A stretch of 64,000 bases of DNA from MPNO01 sp965205995 (GCA_965205995.1 OZ242200.1:1612001-1676000); one strand, 5' to 3'; positions 54,053 to 63,440 are shown, numbered from the stretch's first letter. Notes: generated by a model not told the origin, from the sequence alone. A program made the numbers and translations.

Positions 54053-55921
54053 TCAGAACGCGATGCGCAATCCGACGTTCAGAAGGTGATCCGCGAGGGA
54101 GTCGTCCCCGTAGCGGCCGGAATAGCCGAGCACGACGCCGATTTGCCCGTTCAGGCTGGCCGACGCACCGATATCCGCGCTCAGCCATTGCCGCGGCGGC
54201 GCGAAGCCTGATGCGGCGAAACGCCCCGCCATGGTGTTGGAACCGGCGGTGACCGAAATCGCATCGTCCTCGAATTCCCTCTCATAGCCGACGGCCGCGT
54301 AAGGCCGAACGACCGCGCCCGCGACATCCGTCGCGCCCTCGACCCGGTAGCCGCCGCGCAGAACGAGAGAATCCCGGTCGAAGCCCGAGAACTCCATCGC
54401 CGTGGAGGATTTTCCTTCCTCCCGGAACCCGTCCACCGACTGACCGAGCCAGGACACCCCGAGCGCCGGTCCGTGCCGGACCGGGCCGGTTTGACTGACG
54501 GTCCAGCGCAGATCGACATCGGCCCCGATCAGGCCGGCTGCAGTGGAACCGCGCTCCCTGCGAATTGTCGGGCCGAGGGGGACCGAGCGTTCGACGTCCA
54601 CCCGGCTTCTGCCGAGGTTGAGGGCGCCGGTGAGCTGCGCGCCTCCCCGGCGCCAGGTGCCGTGGAGCGAGGCGACAATCGTGTCCCCCTTGAGGTCGGC
54701 GCCCGCGACGCCGTTGTCGTGGCGCCCCAGGCTCAGGGCCGCACCCCACCAGAGGCGGTCGGCCGCGCGATGGCTGGCTCCCAGGGTCATCGCCCGTAAA
54801 TCCGCCCGCGCCTCCCCGAGCCGCGGCAAGGCATCGACCGCCTCGCGGCCGGTCTGCGCCGCGCTGTATACGCGCCAACTCCCGACCGACCGTTCCCACA
54901 CCGAAAACCGCTCGTTCGCCACCGCGCGCCGGTGCGAGGACATTGCCGCCACGCCGGCCTCGCCGGCGAGCGAAACCTGGACCGGCGCCTCGAGGGTGGA
55001 GACCACCACGCTCGCGACCATGGCGTGAGCCGCGCCGCCGGGATGCCTGAGGTCGGCGAACAGATGGGTTCGGTTGTCATCGGGCTGGTAGGTCGACGGG
55101 GCCCCAGAGCCCTCGGGGCCGCAGGCGAGAGAATTCAGGTCCGGGCCGACCGGGGAACAGGCCGTTCCCCGGGTGTTCGTGAAGCCGTACGCCGCCGGGT
55201 TCTCGATCGCCTCTTCGAACAGGGCGAAGACGTTGACGGGGACGATACCGGTACCGAACGAGCGCAGCCCGTCTTCCAGATGCAGGTTGTAGAGCGTCGC
55301 AAGCCCGGTGAGCGCGTCGGGGAGTTGCGGATTTACCTGGGCGGCCGCGGCCGCGAAGGGCGTGGCGCCCGGATCGGGCAGGTTGAAGACCACGATATGA
55401 CGAGCGCCGGCCTCCCGGAGCCGCCGGATCCGATCGACCAAAGCGCGCGCCGCCTGCGGCACGGCAATGCGGGGATCGACCGGCGGGAGGCCGTCGTTCG
55501 GGTTCAGGATGGTATCGATATCGTTGACGCCGCCCCAGACGGCATACAGCGCCGCCGGATCCGCCGCGCCCGCAGGCCGCCGGGAAAGGTGCAACCCGAT
55601 CTGGTCGCCGATCCTGGGGGTCGGATAGTTGCAGGAAGCGGCCGGGTCCACGCAGGCGCCGCCGAAGGCGTAGTTGGACCCGCCGGCAAGCGAGTGCGTC
55701 CCCGGCGCGCCGAAGGTTTGCGCCACGATTTCCGCCCAGACCGGATCCGGGTTGGTCGTGAAGGCGGTCCCCGGCGGCAAGCCCTCTGCCAGGGCGACAT
55801 TGCCGGCATCGCTCAGGCTGTCGCCGAACACCACGACCGAGCCGTATTCCTGCGCCCGGGCGCCGGTCGCGCAGACCAGCGCGGCAACGAAGAGCGCGAA
55901 AATGCTGAATCGAAAAGGCAT
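54053..55921 (-). CDS. EstA-like autotransporter with GDSL/SGNH esterase passenger
   Basis: 622 residues with a signal peptide (1-23, cut near ARAQ). The SGNH passenger has block I GDSLSDAGN (S35), the GGVND block (130-134) and the D290-x-x-H293 pair in FADLRHPGG. A C-terminal autotransporter beta-barrel covers about 340-622 and ends in NVGLRIAF with the terminal Phe needed for BAM insertion. It would sit in the outer membrane and hydrolyse esters at the cell surface, as EstA of Pseudomonas does. AAAGGA precedes the ATG. Confidence 0.9.
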   Translation of the reverse strand: MPFRFSIFALFVAALVCATGARAQEYGSVVVFGDSLSDAGNVALAEGLPPGTAFTTNPDPVWAEIVAQTFGAPGTHSLAGGSNYAFGGACVDPAASCNYPTPRIGDQIGLHLSRRPAGAADPAALYAVWGGVNDIDTILNPNDGLPPVDPRIAVPQAARALVDRIRRLREAGARHIVVFNLPDPGATPFAAAAAQVNPQLPDALTGLATLYNLHLEDGLRSFGTGIVPVNVFALFEEAIENPAAYGFTNTRGTACSPVGPDLNSLACGPEGSGAPSTYQPDDNRTHLFADLRHPGGAAHAMVASVVVSTLEAPVQVSLAGEAGVAAMSSHRRAVANERFSVWERSVGSWRVYSAAQTGREAVDALPRLGEARADLRAMTLGASHRAADRLWWGAALSLGRHDNGVAGADLKGDTIVASLHGTWRRGGAQLTGALNLGRSRVDVERSVPLGPTIRRERGSTAAGLIGADVDLRWTVSQTGPVRHGPALGVSWLGQSVDGFREEGKSSTAMEFSGFDRDSLVLRGGYRVEGATDVAGAVVRPYAAVGYEREFEDDAISVTAGSNTMAGRFAASGFAPPRQWLSADIGASASLNGQIGVVLGYSGRYGDDSLADHLLNVGLRIAF

Positions 55922-56013
55922 GGGAATATCCTTTTAGGCGATATGAAATGCCGCCGCGGGCGAGGTGGAAACCCGCTTCGGGCGCGGCAGCGGTACCGGC
56001 CCGGTCTTCCGCC

Positions 56014-57003
56014 CTAAGCCCCTGGCGACAGACAGTCCGTGAACGCCGCCGCCATGTTGCGGAGCAGGGTGAAATACAGCTCGGGTCCGTCCTTTATGGC
56101 GGCGCCCAGCGGATCCGCGGTCCCCGGTCTCACCTTCGTGCCTTCGACGACGACGTTGACGATGCGCTTGTCGAATTGGGGTTCGGCGAACACGCAGGCG
56201 ACACCGAGCTCGCGTATCTTGGCGCGCAGTTGCCGAAGGCGCTTGGCGCCGGGCGACCGCCCCGGGCTAACCACCATCGAACCGACGGCGTTGAGGCCGA
56301 AGTGATCCTCGAAATACCGGTAGCCGTCATGGAAGACGACGAACGGCTTGCCGCGCACCGGGGCCACAGCGGCGGAGATTTGCGCGGTCAACGCGTCCAG
56401 CCTGGGAAGCAGCGCACGGGCGTTCGCCTTGTATTTCGCGGCATTGGTGGGATCGGCCTCCGACAGGGTGTCGGCGATCGCGCGCCCCATCGTCCAGGCG
56501 TTCACCGGGTCGAGCCAGACATGCATGTCGAACTCGCCGTGGTCGTGGTGCCCGCCCGCCTCCTCCCTGGCGTGGTCCTTGTCATCCTTGTCCTGGTCGT
56601 GCTCGGGGTCCGCTTCGAAAGCTCCCCCCTCCCGCAACGGCCTGCGGATCAGACCCTTCGCGTCGGCCAGCGCAACCACCCGGGCCTTGCCGGCGAGCGC
56701 GTCGATCGCGCGCGCCAGCGTCGTCTCCATCGCCTCGTCGATCAGAAAGACGACATTCGCCTCCTGCAGGGCCGCGGCGTCCGACGGGCGCATCGTGAAG
56801 GTGTGCGGCGAGGCCTTGCCCCGCATGAGGAGGTGGGGCTTGCCCACCCCGGCCATTACGGCGCTCACCAGCGAATGCACCGGCTTGATCGAGGCGACAA
56901 CCCGAATGTCGGCGGCCGCGGGACCGGCGATCGCTCCACCCGCGAACGCCGCTGCGGCGAGCCCAAGGCGGAAGCACCGGGTAATGGAGGGCGAATAATC
57001 CAT
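56014..57003 (-). CDS. znuA: Zinc ABC transporter substrate-binding protein ZnuA
   Basis: 329 residues from ATG 57003 with a signal peptide (8-31). Zinc ligands include H67 (SPHTFTMRPSDA) and the later His in VVFHDGYRYFEDHFGL. A His/Asp-rich loop (about 135-160, with HDQDKDDKDH and HHDHGEFDMH) is typical of zinc binders. Divergent from znuC with a 208-bp gap that shows no clear Zur box. The permease gene of the set is broken, so the system may be non-functional. Confidence 0.92.
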   Translation of the reverse strand: MDYSPSITRCFRLGLAAAAFAGGAIAGPAAADIRVVASIKPVHSLVSAVMAGVGKPHLLMRGKASPHTFTMRPSDAAALQEANVVFLIDEAMETTLARAIDALAGKARVVALADAKGLIRRPLREGGAFEADPEHDQDKDDKDHAREEAGGHHDHGEFDMHVWLDPVNAWTMGRAIADTLSEADPTNAAKYKANARALLPRLDALTAQISAAVAPVRGKPFVVFHDGYRYFEDHFGLNAVGSMVVSPGRSPGAKRLRQLRAKIRELGVACVFAEPQFDKRIVNVVVEGTKVRPGTADPLGAAIKDGPELYFTLLRNMAAAFTDCLSPGA

Positions 57004-57211
57004 GGGAGCGGCTCCAATAGTTCTCATGTATCGGCCTGGTGTCTTGAGTTTGGCTTCTTTGCTTGTACAGTCACGGGCGCGTGAGCGTCCAGTTGGGTAC
57101 ATTGCTCGCGGCGTTTTTTTGGTGACAATTCCCGCCATTCAAGCGAGTGGACGCGATGCGCATCGGTCTCCGCCCCATTTGCCACGCCGCGCGCCCGATG
57201 GGAGGGAAGCG

Positions 57212-57886
57212 GTGTCCCTGGCGGCTGCGCCGGCCGGGGACGCCGGAGCGCTCGTCGCCGCCCGCGGCATCGGCGTGCGGCGCGGCGAACGCTGGATTTT
57301 CCGGCATGTCCAGCTGACGGTGAATCGGGGCGAGCTGGTCTATCTGATCGGCGCCAACGGCGCCGGCAAATCGACCTGCGCCAAGGCCGTCCTCGGGTTG
57401 ATCGGGATCGACGAGGGAATCGTGGAACGCCCGCCGTCGATCGGCGTGGGCTACGTGCCGCAGCGGCTGGCGATCAGCCCCACCCTGCCTTTGACCCTGC
57501 GCCGTCTGATGACGCTCACCGGCCGTTTCACCGCCCGCGACATCGACGCGGCGCTGGACGCCGTCGGGCTCGCGCGACTCGGCGATCCGCCGGTCACGAC
57601 CCTGTCGGGCGGCGAGTTCCAGAGGCCCCTGCTGGCCCGGGTGCTGATCCACCGGCCCGATCTGCTGGTCCTCGACGAACCGGCCCAGGGCGTCGATATG
57701 GCGGGGGAGGATGTGCTCCATCAACTGATCGAGGGAATCCGCGGCGATCTCGGCTGCGGGGTGTTGCTGATCTCGCACGATCTGGAGCGGGCGATGGCCG
57801 CCGGGGACGATGTCGTGGTTCTCGTGCCGCATGAGCACGACGAACCCGCCCTTGCCGGGCACGACCGCGGCGCCCCGGCGGGCTGA
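57212..57886 (+). CDS. znuC: Zinc ABC transporter ATPase ZnuC, shortened C-terminus
   Basis: 224 residues from GTG 57212 (GGAGGG 6 nt upstream). Walker A GANGAGKST (47-55), signature LSGGEFQR (131-138), and Walker B LLVLDEPAQGVD (151-162) are intact. Usual ZnuC proteins are about 250 residues and carry a conserved HVCCSG block after the last strand. Here the chain runs from DDVVVLV straight into PHEHDEPALAGHD, so about 30 residues seem to be missing. ATP hydrolysis may be kept, coupling is uncertain. Confidence 0.85.
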   Translation: MSLAAAPAGDAGALVAARGIGVRRGERWIFRHVQLTVNRGELVYLIGANGAGKSTCAKAVLGLIGIDEGIVERPPSIGVGYVPQRLAISPTLPLTLRRLMTLTGRFTARDIDAALDAVGLARLGDPPVTTLSGGEFQRPLLARVLIHRPDLLVLDEPAQGVDMAGEDVLHQLIEGIRGDLGCGVLLISHDLERAMAAGDDVVVLVPHEHDEPALAGHDRGAPAG

Positions 57887-57889
57887 CCA

Positions 57890-58604
57890 ATGCTGGACGA
57901 TTTCTTCATCCGCGCCGTGCTCGCCGGTATCGGCCTGGCGCTCGTCACCGGACCGACGGGATGTTTCATCGTCTGGCGCAGGCTCGCCTATTTCGGCGAG
58001 ACGATCGCCCATTCGGCGCTGCTGGGCGTCGCCATCGCCATCGTGGTCGACCTCCATCTGGCGCTCGGCATATTCGCCATCGCCTCGGCGATGGTGCTGG
58101 CGATGTTCTATCTCGAACGCCGCGATACGCTGCCGACCGACACCTTGCTCGGCCTGATGTCGCATGGCGGGCTCGCTCTCGGCTTGGTCATCCTGTCCTT
58201 CTTCCCGGACATGCGGCTCGACCTGCACGCTCTTTTGTTCGGCGATATCCTCGCCGTGTCGCGGGTGGATCTGGCGATGATCTGGGTCGGCGGCTCGGCC
58301 GCCGCGGCCAGACCGCGCGCGTCTGATGTTCGGGATCCTGGTGGCGGCGGTGATCGCCGCGGCGATCAAGATCGTCGGCGTTCTGCTGATCGTCGCCTTG
58401 CTGATAATCCCCGCCGCCACCGTCCGCCGCTTCGCCTCGAGCCCGGAAAGGATGGCGGCTGGCGCCGTGGCGATGGGCGTCGCCGCGGTCGCAGGGGGGC
58501 TGCTCGCCTCGGCAAACCTGGGCACGCCGTCCGGCCCGTCGATCGTCGTCGTGGCGCTGGCGCTCTTCATCGTCACCCGGGCGGGAGGCCCGCGACCGCG
58601 CTGA
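57890..58604 (+). pseudogene. znuB: Zinc ABC transporter permease ZnuB, internal deletion and frameshift
   Basis: The first part, from ATG 57890 to DLAMIWVGGSAAAA near 58310, and the second part, from DRARLMFGILVAAVIAAAIK to the TGA at 58604, both match ZnuB but lie in different frames. About 30 residues are missing between them, including the membrane segment and the HEDLARAEG-type loop. The original frame runs on as nonsense to 58669. It starts 3 bp after znuC. Either a real deletion or an assembly join. Confidence 0.8.
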
Positions 58605-58610
58605 ACCGCC

Positions 58611-59513
58611 CTAGCCGGGTGCGGCGAAGGGATCGTCGGTGCAGCCTTCGAGCTCGACCTGCACGGTGACGTGGCGGATGTCGAAGCGTTCCTTGAGGCG
58701 GCCCTGGATCGCCGCGATCGCGGTGTCCGGGTTGGCGCCGTCCGCGATCCGCGCGTGCAGGGTCAGCAGAGACCGTTCCTGGGACAGGGACCAGGCGTGG
58801 ACGTGATGCACGTCCTCCACCGCCGCGAGATGCGAGACCAGATCGGGGCCGATTTCGCGGACATCCAGCCGCGCGGGCGTCCCTTCGAGCAGCACATGCG
58901 CCGCGTCCCTGACAAGAAACCACGCGCTTCGCAGCACCAGCAGCCCGACCAGGACCGAGAGCAGCGGGTCGATCGGCATCCAGCCCGTCGTCAGGATGAC
59001 CACCGCCGCGCCCACCGCCGCGGCGGAACCGAGCAGGTCGCCCAGCACATGGACGAGGGCGCCGCGGACATTGAGGTTGCTTCGATCGGCGCCGTGGAGC
59101 ACCGCGAACGCGGCGATGTTGACGACGAGGCCGATGCCCGCCACCACCAGCATCGGCCCGGCCAGCACCGCGGTGGGATCCGCCAGGCGGCCGGCGGCCT
59201 CGACGAAGATCCAGCCGACGATGAAGATCAGGCTGATGCCGTTGGCGAAGGCCGCGAGAACCGGAAAGCGATGGTAACCGTAGCTGCGCGCGTCGTCGGC
59301 GGGACGGCGGCTGAGCCTGAAGGCGATCCAGGCGAAGAGCAGGGCCACCGTATCGACGAGCATGTGCGCGGCATCGGCCAGCAGCGCGAGCGATCCCGAG
59401 ATCACGCCGCCGATCACCTCGACGATCATGAAGCCGCCGATCAGCAGCAGCGCCCAGAAGATGCGCCGGGCGTTGCTGCCGTGCCCGGTACCGTCATGTC
59501 CGTGGTCGTGCAT
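58611..59513 (-). CDS. Cation diffusion facilitator (zinc/cobalt/cadmium efflux, CzcD-like)
   Basis: 300 residues from ATG 59513 (MHDHGHDGTGHGSN); ATG 59531 adds six. The His-rich start is short for the family. Six helices carry the metal site: ALLADAAHMLVD (helix 2, H and D) and VHVLGDLLGSAA (helix 5, H and D). The C-terminal cytoplasmic domain contains VEDVHHVHAWSLS. It exports zinc by proton exchange. Its 5' end overlaps the divergent Dps gene by 18 bp. Confidence 0.9.
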   Translation of the reverse strand: MHDHGHDGTGHGSNARRIFWALLLIGGFMIVEVIGGVISGSLALLADAAHMLVDTVALLFAWIAFRLSRRPADDARSYGYHRFPVLAAFANGISLIFIVGWIFVEAAGRLADPTAVLAGPMLVVAGIGLVVNIAAFAVLHGADRSNLNVRGALVHVLGDLLGSAAAVGAAVVILTTGWMPIDPLLSVLVGLLVLRSAWFLVRDAAHVLLEGTPARLDVREIGPDLVSHLAAVEDVHHVHAWSLSQERSLLTLHARIADGANPDTAIAAIQGRLKERFDIRHVTVQVELEGCTDDPFAAPG

Positions 59514-59963
59514 ATCGCGAAGGCGAATCATGGACAAGCCCGCGCCGCCCGGCAACCCGCCGCCGATCTTTCGAGCCAGATGAAGCAGGCCCATTGGAAC
59601 GTGAAGGGCCCCGCGTTCATCGCCCTGCACGCGCTGTTCGACACCGTCCACGATGCGGTCCAGCTCCATGTCGACGACATGGCGGAGCGCATCGCGGCGC
59701 TCGGCGGCACCGCGCGGGGCACCGCGGCGGTGGCCGCTTCCGCCTCGACCCTCCCCGAATATCCGCCGGAGATTTTCGCGGGCGGCGACCATGTGGAGGC
59801 GGTGAGCGCCGCCCTGGCGGCGTTCGGCAAGGGGGTTCGCGAGGCGATCGCGCAAGCCGGCGAGGTCGGCGACGCCGATACGGAAGACCTGTTCGTGGGC
59901 GTCTCGCGCGACGTCGACAAGAAGCTGTGGCTGGTCGAAGCGCACGCCCAGGCGGCCCGCTGA
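59496..59963 (+). CDS. Dps-type ferritin-like protein
   Basis: About 155 residues if started at ATG 59496. The helical core begins SSQMKQAHWNVKGPAFIALHALFD, containing the His and Asp ligands of the inter-subunit ferroxidase site, and LHVDDMAERIAALGGTARGT. The C-terminus DTEDLFVGVSRDVDKKLWLVEAHAQ is family-typical. The first 25 residues resemble the family poorly and overlap the start of the divergent CDF gene, so the true start is uncertain (ATG 59580 lies too far in). It would store iron and protect DNA from oxidation. Confidence 0.7.
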   Translation: MSVVVHIAKANHGQARAARQPAADLSSQMKQAHWNVKGPAFIALHALFDTVHDAVQLHVDDMAERIAALGGTARGTAAVAASASTLPEYPPEIFAGGDHVEAVSAALAAFGKGVREAIAQAGEVGDADTEDLFVGVSRDVDKKLWLVEAHAQAAR

Positions 59964-60067
59964 GCGGCGGCCGGGTGAAACACCGAGGGATTGTCGGGGA
60001 TTACGGATTCTGGCCGCTGGCCCTCCTGTGGCTGGCTGGCGCGGCGCCGGCGCCGGCGCGTCCGGGA

Positions 60068-60922
60068 CTAGGGCGGTTGCGTGAGCACCTCGCTCGCCTC
60101 CCAGAGACGCCGGGCCAGATCCGTATCGTATGAGACGGGGGACGACGGGACCGCCTTGCGCTTCTCGAAATATTTTCCCGTGACCCCGGCAATCTCGGCG
60201 GCGGCGGCGAGGTAAACCACCGTGTCGGCGCCGCTTTCGGGTTTCAGGAGAAACGGGCGGCCAAGCCAGAGAGCCGTGCGCAGCCACGGCGTCACGTCGC
60301 GGAACAGCGCGGTCGAGACCACCCCCGGATGCAGGCAATTGGCCGACACGCCGGTTCCTTCGAGGCGGCGCGCGAGCTCATAGGTGAAATACACATTGGC
60401 CAGTTTCGACCGGCAATAGGCGCCGAAGGGGGTATAGCCGCGCTCGTTCTGCAGATCGTCGAAATCGAGCGCGTCCTTCCTGTGCGCGCCCGAGGCGACG
60501 GTAACGATGCGTGCCGGCGCGCTCGCCTTGAGCCTGGCCAGCAGCAGATCGGTGAGCAGGAACGGCGCCAGGTGGTTAACCGCGAAGGTCAACTCCAGCT
60601 CGTCCTCGTTCACCCGGCGCTCCCGCCCGGCGAGCACGGCGGCGTTGTTGACCAGCACGTCGAGACGCTCGAAGCGTCGCAGGTACTCCTCCGCCACCCC
60701 GCGGATCTGCCTTTGGGAAGCGAGATCGGCAACCAGCAGGTCGAGCGAATCGTTGCCGCTCAGCCGTTCGATCTCCGCCATGGCCTCGCGGCCGCGGGCT
60801 TCGCTGCGGCATAGCAGCACCACCGTCGCGCCGCGCCGCGCGAGGCCGAGCGCCGCAGCCCTGCCGATCCCCGCGTTCGCACCGGTCACCAGGCAGACCC
60901 TGCCCTGCATGTCGTCGTTCAT
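60068..60922 (-). CDS. SDR family oxidoreductase, retinol dehydrogenase-like
   Basis: 284 residues. Cofactor motif TGANAGIG (14-21), structural NNAAV, catalytic Ser in VTVASGAHR and the YxxxK motif as YCRSK. The late NCLHPGVVSTALFRD is typical of the RDH/WW-domain-like SDR branch that uses NADP(H). The R at CRSEARG after the second strand supports NADP preference. Substrate unknown. It stands alone between Dps and the YbdK gene on the minus strand. Confidence 0.88.
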   Translation of the reverse strand: MNDDMQGRVCLVTGANAGIGRAAALGLARRGATVVLLCRSEARGREAMAEIERLSGNDSLDLLVADLASQRQIRGVAEEYLRRFERLDVLVNNAAVLAGRERRVNEDELELTFAVNHLAPFLLTDLLLARLKASAPARIVTVASGAHRKDALDFDDLQNERGYTPFGAYCRSKLANVYFTYELARRLEGTGVSANCLHPGVVSTALFRDVTPWLRTALWLGRPFLLKPESGADTVVYLAAAAEIAGVTGKYFEKRKAVPSSPVSYDTDLARRLWEASEVLTQPP

Positions 60923-60967
60923 GGTCGCGCCACAATCCCATGCCCGGATCTTGTCGTCATCCGGATG

Positions 60968-62125
60968 CTACGCGTCCGCCTGCGGGTTCGCCGTCACGAA
61001 TTCGTGCTCGGTCTCGGCGATCACCGAATCGACCACCGCGCGGAGCGCCTCTTCGCTGTCCGCCCCGTCGAGCATCGCCTGGCGGTAGACATCCTCCTGC
61101 CGGTCGGCGCTGCTGCCTTGGGCGACGATGCGTTCGATCCGCGCCAGCGCGGCCTCGCAGCCGAGCGCCCGCGCGTCGTCGCCGAGCTTAACCACGAGCT
61201 CGCGCGCGAGGTCCGCGACGTCGATCCGCCCGTCTTGTCCATCGGGGCGGGGAAGGAAGGCGAACGTGCCATAGCGCTGCGCGATCCAGCGCCCCTCGTC
61301 GACCGATTCCGCCGGCGCCTCCTCCAGCCGGTCCCCCGCGTCCAGGCGCGCGCTCATGTTGCGGATCAGGCAGGCATAGAGGGCGGCGATCGCCACCGCC
61401 TCCTCGATCCTGGGGCAGATGTCGCAGATCCGCAGCTCGATGGTGGCGTAGCTCGCCGATGGGCGGATGTCCCAGCGTAGCTCGCTCCCGTCCTCGATCG
61501 CATCGATCGCCTGGTAGCGCGCCACCACCGCGTCGTATTCGCTGCGCGTGCGCATCGCCGGCGGGGTTCCGGTGCGCGGCAACGCGCCGATCGCCATCTG
61601 GCGATAGGATTTCAGCCCGGTCAGCCGCCCGCCGTGGAACGGCGACGAGCAGGAGAGCACGAGAAACAGCGCCAGATAGCCGCGCAGCGCGTGCATGACC
61701 TCGATTCTGCGGTCGTCGTCGCCAAAGCCCGCATGGATGTGCATCCCGCCGATGAAGAACTGCCGCACGCTGTCCTGGTAGTCGATTTCCGCGCGCTGGT
61801 AGCGCTCCTGCTGCGTGACCTTCTGCTCCTGCCACCTTGCCCAGGGGTGGGTCGAGGATGCGATGACCCGCGCGCCATGCGCGCGCGCGGCCTCGATCGC
61901 GCAGCGCCGCGTCTCCCTGAGGCTTTGCTCGATCTCCGCGATCGAGCCGCAGACCCTGGAGTTGGTTTCGATCTGCGACCGCAGGAATTCGCTCACCACC
62001 TTGTGATCGCCGGCGAGCTCGGCGGCCCGGGCCATGAGCCCTTCATCGGGATCCGCGACCACGTCGCGCGAGCGCGGATCGACGATCATCAATTCCTCTT
62101 CGATGCCGAGCGTAATATCGCTCAT
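60968..62125 (-). CDS. YbdK-type carboxylate-amine ligase (glutamate-cysteine ligase 2 family)
   Basis: 385 residues starting MSDITLGIEEELMIVDPRSRD, the GIEEE start of the family. Further hallmarks are GGMHIHAGFGDDDRR, the SSPFHGGRLTGLKSYR block and SASYATIELRICDICP. YbdK proteins join glutamate to an amine such as cysteine weakly; their true substrate is often unknown. The SDR gene lies 45 bp downstream on the same strand. Confidence 0.9.
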   Translation of the reverse strand: MSDITLGIEEELMIVDPRSRDVVADPDEGLMARAAELAGDHKVVSEFLRSQIETNSRVCGSIAEIEQSLRETRRCAIEAARAHGARVIASSTHPWARWQEQKVTQQERYQRAEIDYQDSVRQFFIGGMHIHAGFGDDDRRIEVMHALRGYLALFLVLSCSSPFHGGRLTGLKSYRQMAIGALPRTGTPPAMRTRSEYDAVVARYQAIDAIEDGSELRWDIRPSASYATIELRICDICPRIEEAVAIAALYACLIRNMSARLDAGDRLEEAPAESVDEGRWIAQRYGTFAFLPRPDGQDGRIDVADLARELVVKLGDDARALGCEAALARIERIVAQGSSADRQEDVYRQAMLDGADSEEALRAVVDSVIAETEHEFVTANPQADA

Positions 62126-62263
62126 GAGCTCACGCGTTCCCTTCCAAAGGTTCGTCGTGCGAAATCGTTTCGCGCGGGGGACCCGGAGAATGCGGAATTC
62201 TTCGCGGATTACGGCCCGGACATCAACCCGTCGGGACGCGACCCCGCCTGCCGGCGATGACGC

Positions 62264-62449
62264 TCAATCGGGATCGTCGGTCTTCCGTTGGGTCTCGGGA
62301 AACAGCCACACGGCAATCACCATGAACGCGCCGAGGCCGGCGGCCAGCCATTTGAGAAAGACTTCCCCGGCGTCGTGTTCGAACCAGAAGACGCCGCAGG
62401 CAACCAGCACCACGACAACGGTAAGCGCCGCGCGAATATTGTTGGGCAT
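62264..62449 (-). CDS. Small membrane protein with two helices, 61 residues
   Basis: ATG 62449 is preceded by GGGAAGGGCAGGG, a strong purine tract. The 61 residues (MPNNIRAALTVVVVLVACGV ending PETQRKTDDPD) form two membrane segments (8-20 and 31-48). The frame is open to 62515. No family was recognised. It is divergent from panB. Confidence 0.6.
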   Translation of the reverse strand: MPNNIRAALTVVVVLVACGVFWFEHDAGEVFLKWLAAGLGAFMVIAVWLFPETQRKTDDPD

Positions 62450-62516
62450 CGCCCTGCCCTTCCCCTCGATCGCCCGTCCGTCGCCGACATTGACGGTTTC
62501 GACGCACTCCACCAAG

Positions 62517-62546
62517 ATAGTACTTAATATATCACAGATAGATCAA
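62517..62546 (-). promoter_or_regulatory. Possible promoter of the small membrane protein
   Basis: On the minus strand TTGATC (62546-62541), an 18-bp spacer and TACTAT (62522-62517) within an AT-rich 112-bp gap shared with panB. Match is moderate. Confidence 0.35.
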
Positions 62547-62561
62547 TGGAAAGCGGGCGGC

Positions 62562-63440
62562 ATGGCACAGACCGGCGAGACGGAAAGGAAGAAGCGGACC
62601 ATCACCGAGATCCGGGAATCCAAGACCACCGGCGAGAAGATGGTCTACATGTCCGTGCCGGACTATACCTCGGCGAAATGGGCGGAAATGGGCGGCGTCG
62701 ATGTCGCCGTCGTCGGCGACAGCCTGGCGATGATCGCCCACGGGCATCCCAATACCGTCCCTGCGACGATGGAGATGATGATCATGCACTCGCAGGCGGT
62801 ACGCCGCGGCGCCCCCAACACCTTCGTGCTGGGCTGCATGCCCTATCAGAGCTACAACACCGTCGACCGGGCGCTGGTGAATGCGACCCGCTTCATGCAG
62901 GAGGCGGGGGCCGACGCGGTCAAACCCCAGGGCGGCAAGAGCCAGGCGCATGTTCTGCGGGCGCTGGTGGATGCCGGTATTCCGACCGCCTCCCATATCG
63001 GCCTGACGCCGCATACCGTGGCGGTGTTCGGCGGCTTCAGGATCCAGGGCCGGACCGCGGACGCCGCCATGAAGATCCTGGAGGACGCGCTGGCCATCGA
63101 GGATGCGGGGTGCTTCATGCTGGAGTTCGAGGCGGTGCCCGCCAGGATCGCCAGGCTGATCTCCGAACAGCTGGAAATCCCCACCATCGGGATCGGCGCC
63201 GGAGCCGGGACGGACGGCCAGATCCTCCTGTGCTATGATCTGCTCGGCGTATTCACCGACTTCAAGCCGAAATTCACCAAGCGATACACCAATCTGACCG
63301 AGGTCGCGGTGCGGGGAATATCGCAATACGCGAGCGAGGTCAGGGAAGGCGTCTTTCCGGACGATGATCACAGCTATGGCGTCGACGATACCGAGTACGA
63401 AGCTTTCGCGGCGATGGTCGAGAAGCGCCGCCAGATCTGA
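62562..63440 (+). CDS. panB: 3-methyl-2-oxobutanoate hydroxymethyltransferase
   Basis: Makes ketopantoate from ketoisovalerate in pantothenate synthesis, using methylene-THF. 292 residues from ATG 62562. Metal and substrate regions are VVGDSLAMIAHGHPNTVPATMEMM, the conserved Lys in GADAVKPQGG, HIGLTPHTVAVFGGFRIQGR, and the catalytic Glu in CFMLEFEAVP. GAGAGTDGQILLCYDLLG is also diagnostic. No panC is adjacent. Confidence 0.94.
   Translation: MAQTGETERKKRTITEIRESKTTGEKMVYMSVPDYTSAKWAEMGGVDVAVVGDSLAMIAHGHPNTVPATMEMMIMHSQAVRRGAPNTFVLGCMPYQSYNTVDRALVNATRFMQEAGADAVKPQGGKSQAHVLRALVDAGIPTASHIGLTPHTVAVFGGFRIQGRTADAAMKILEDALAIEDAGCFMLEFEAVPARIARLISEQLEIPTIGIGAGAGTDGQILLCYDLLGVFTDFKPKFTKRYTNLTEVAVRGISQYASEVREGVFPDDDHSYGVDDTEYEAFAAMVEKRRQI

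Noticed and set aside
57004..57211. Zur operator between znuA and znuC
   Set aside because: No palindrome resembling the alphaproteobacterial ATGTTATAACAT-type Zur box could be found.
59580..59963. Short Dps starting at ATG 59580
   Set aside because: It would remove the first part of helix A before the conserved AHWN motif and has no good ribosome site, although the longer start is also uncertain.
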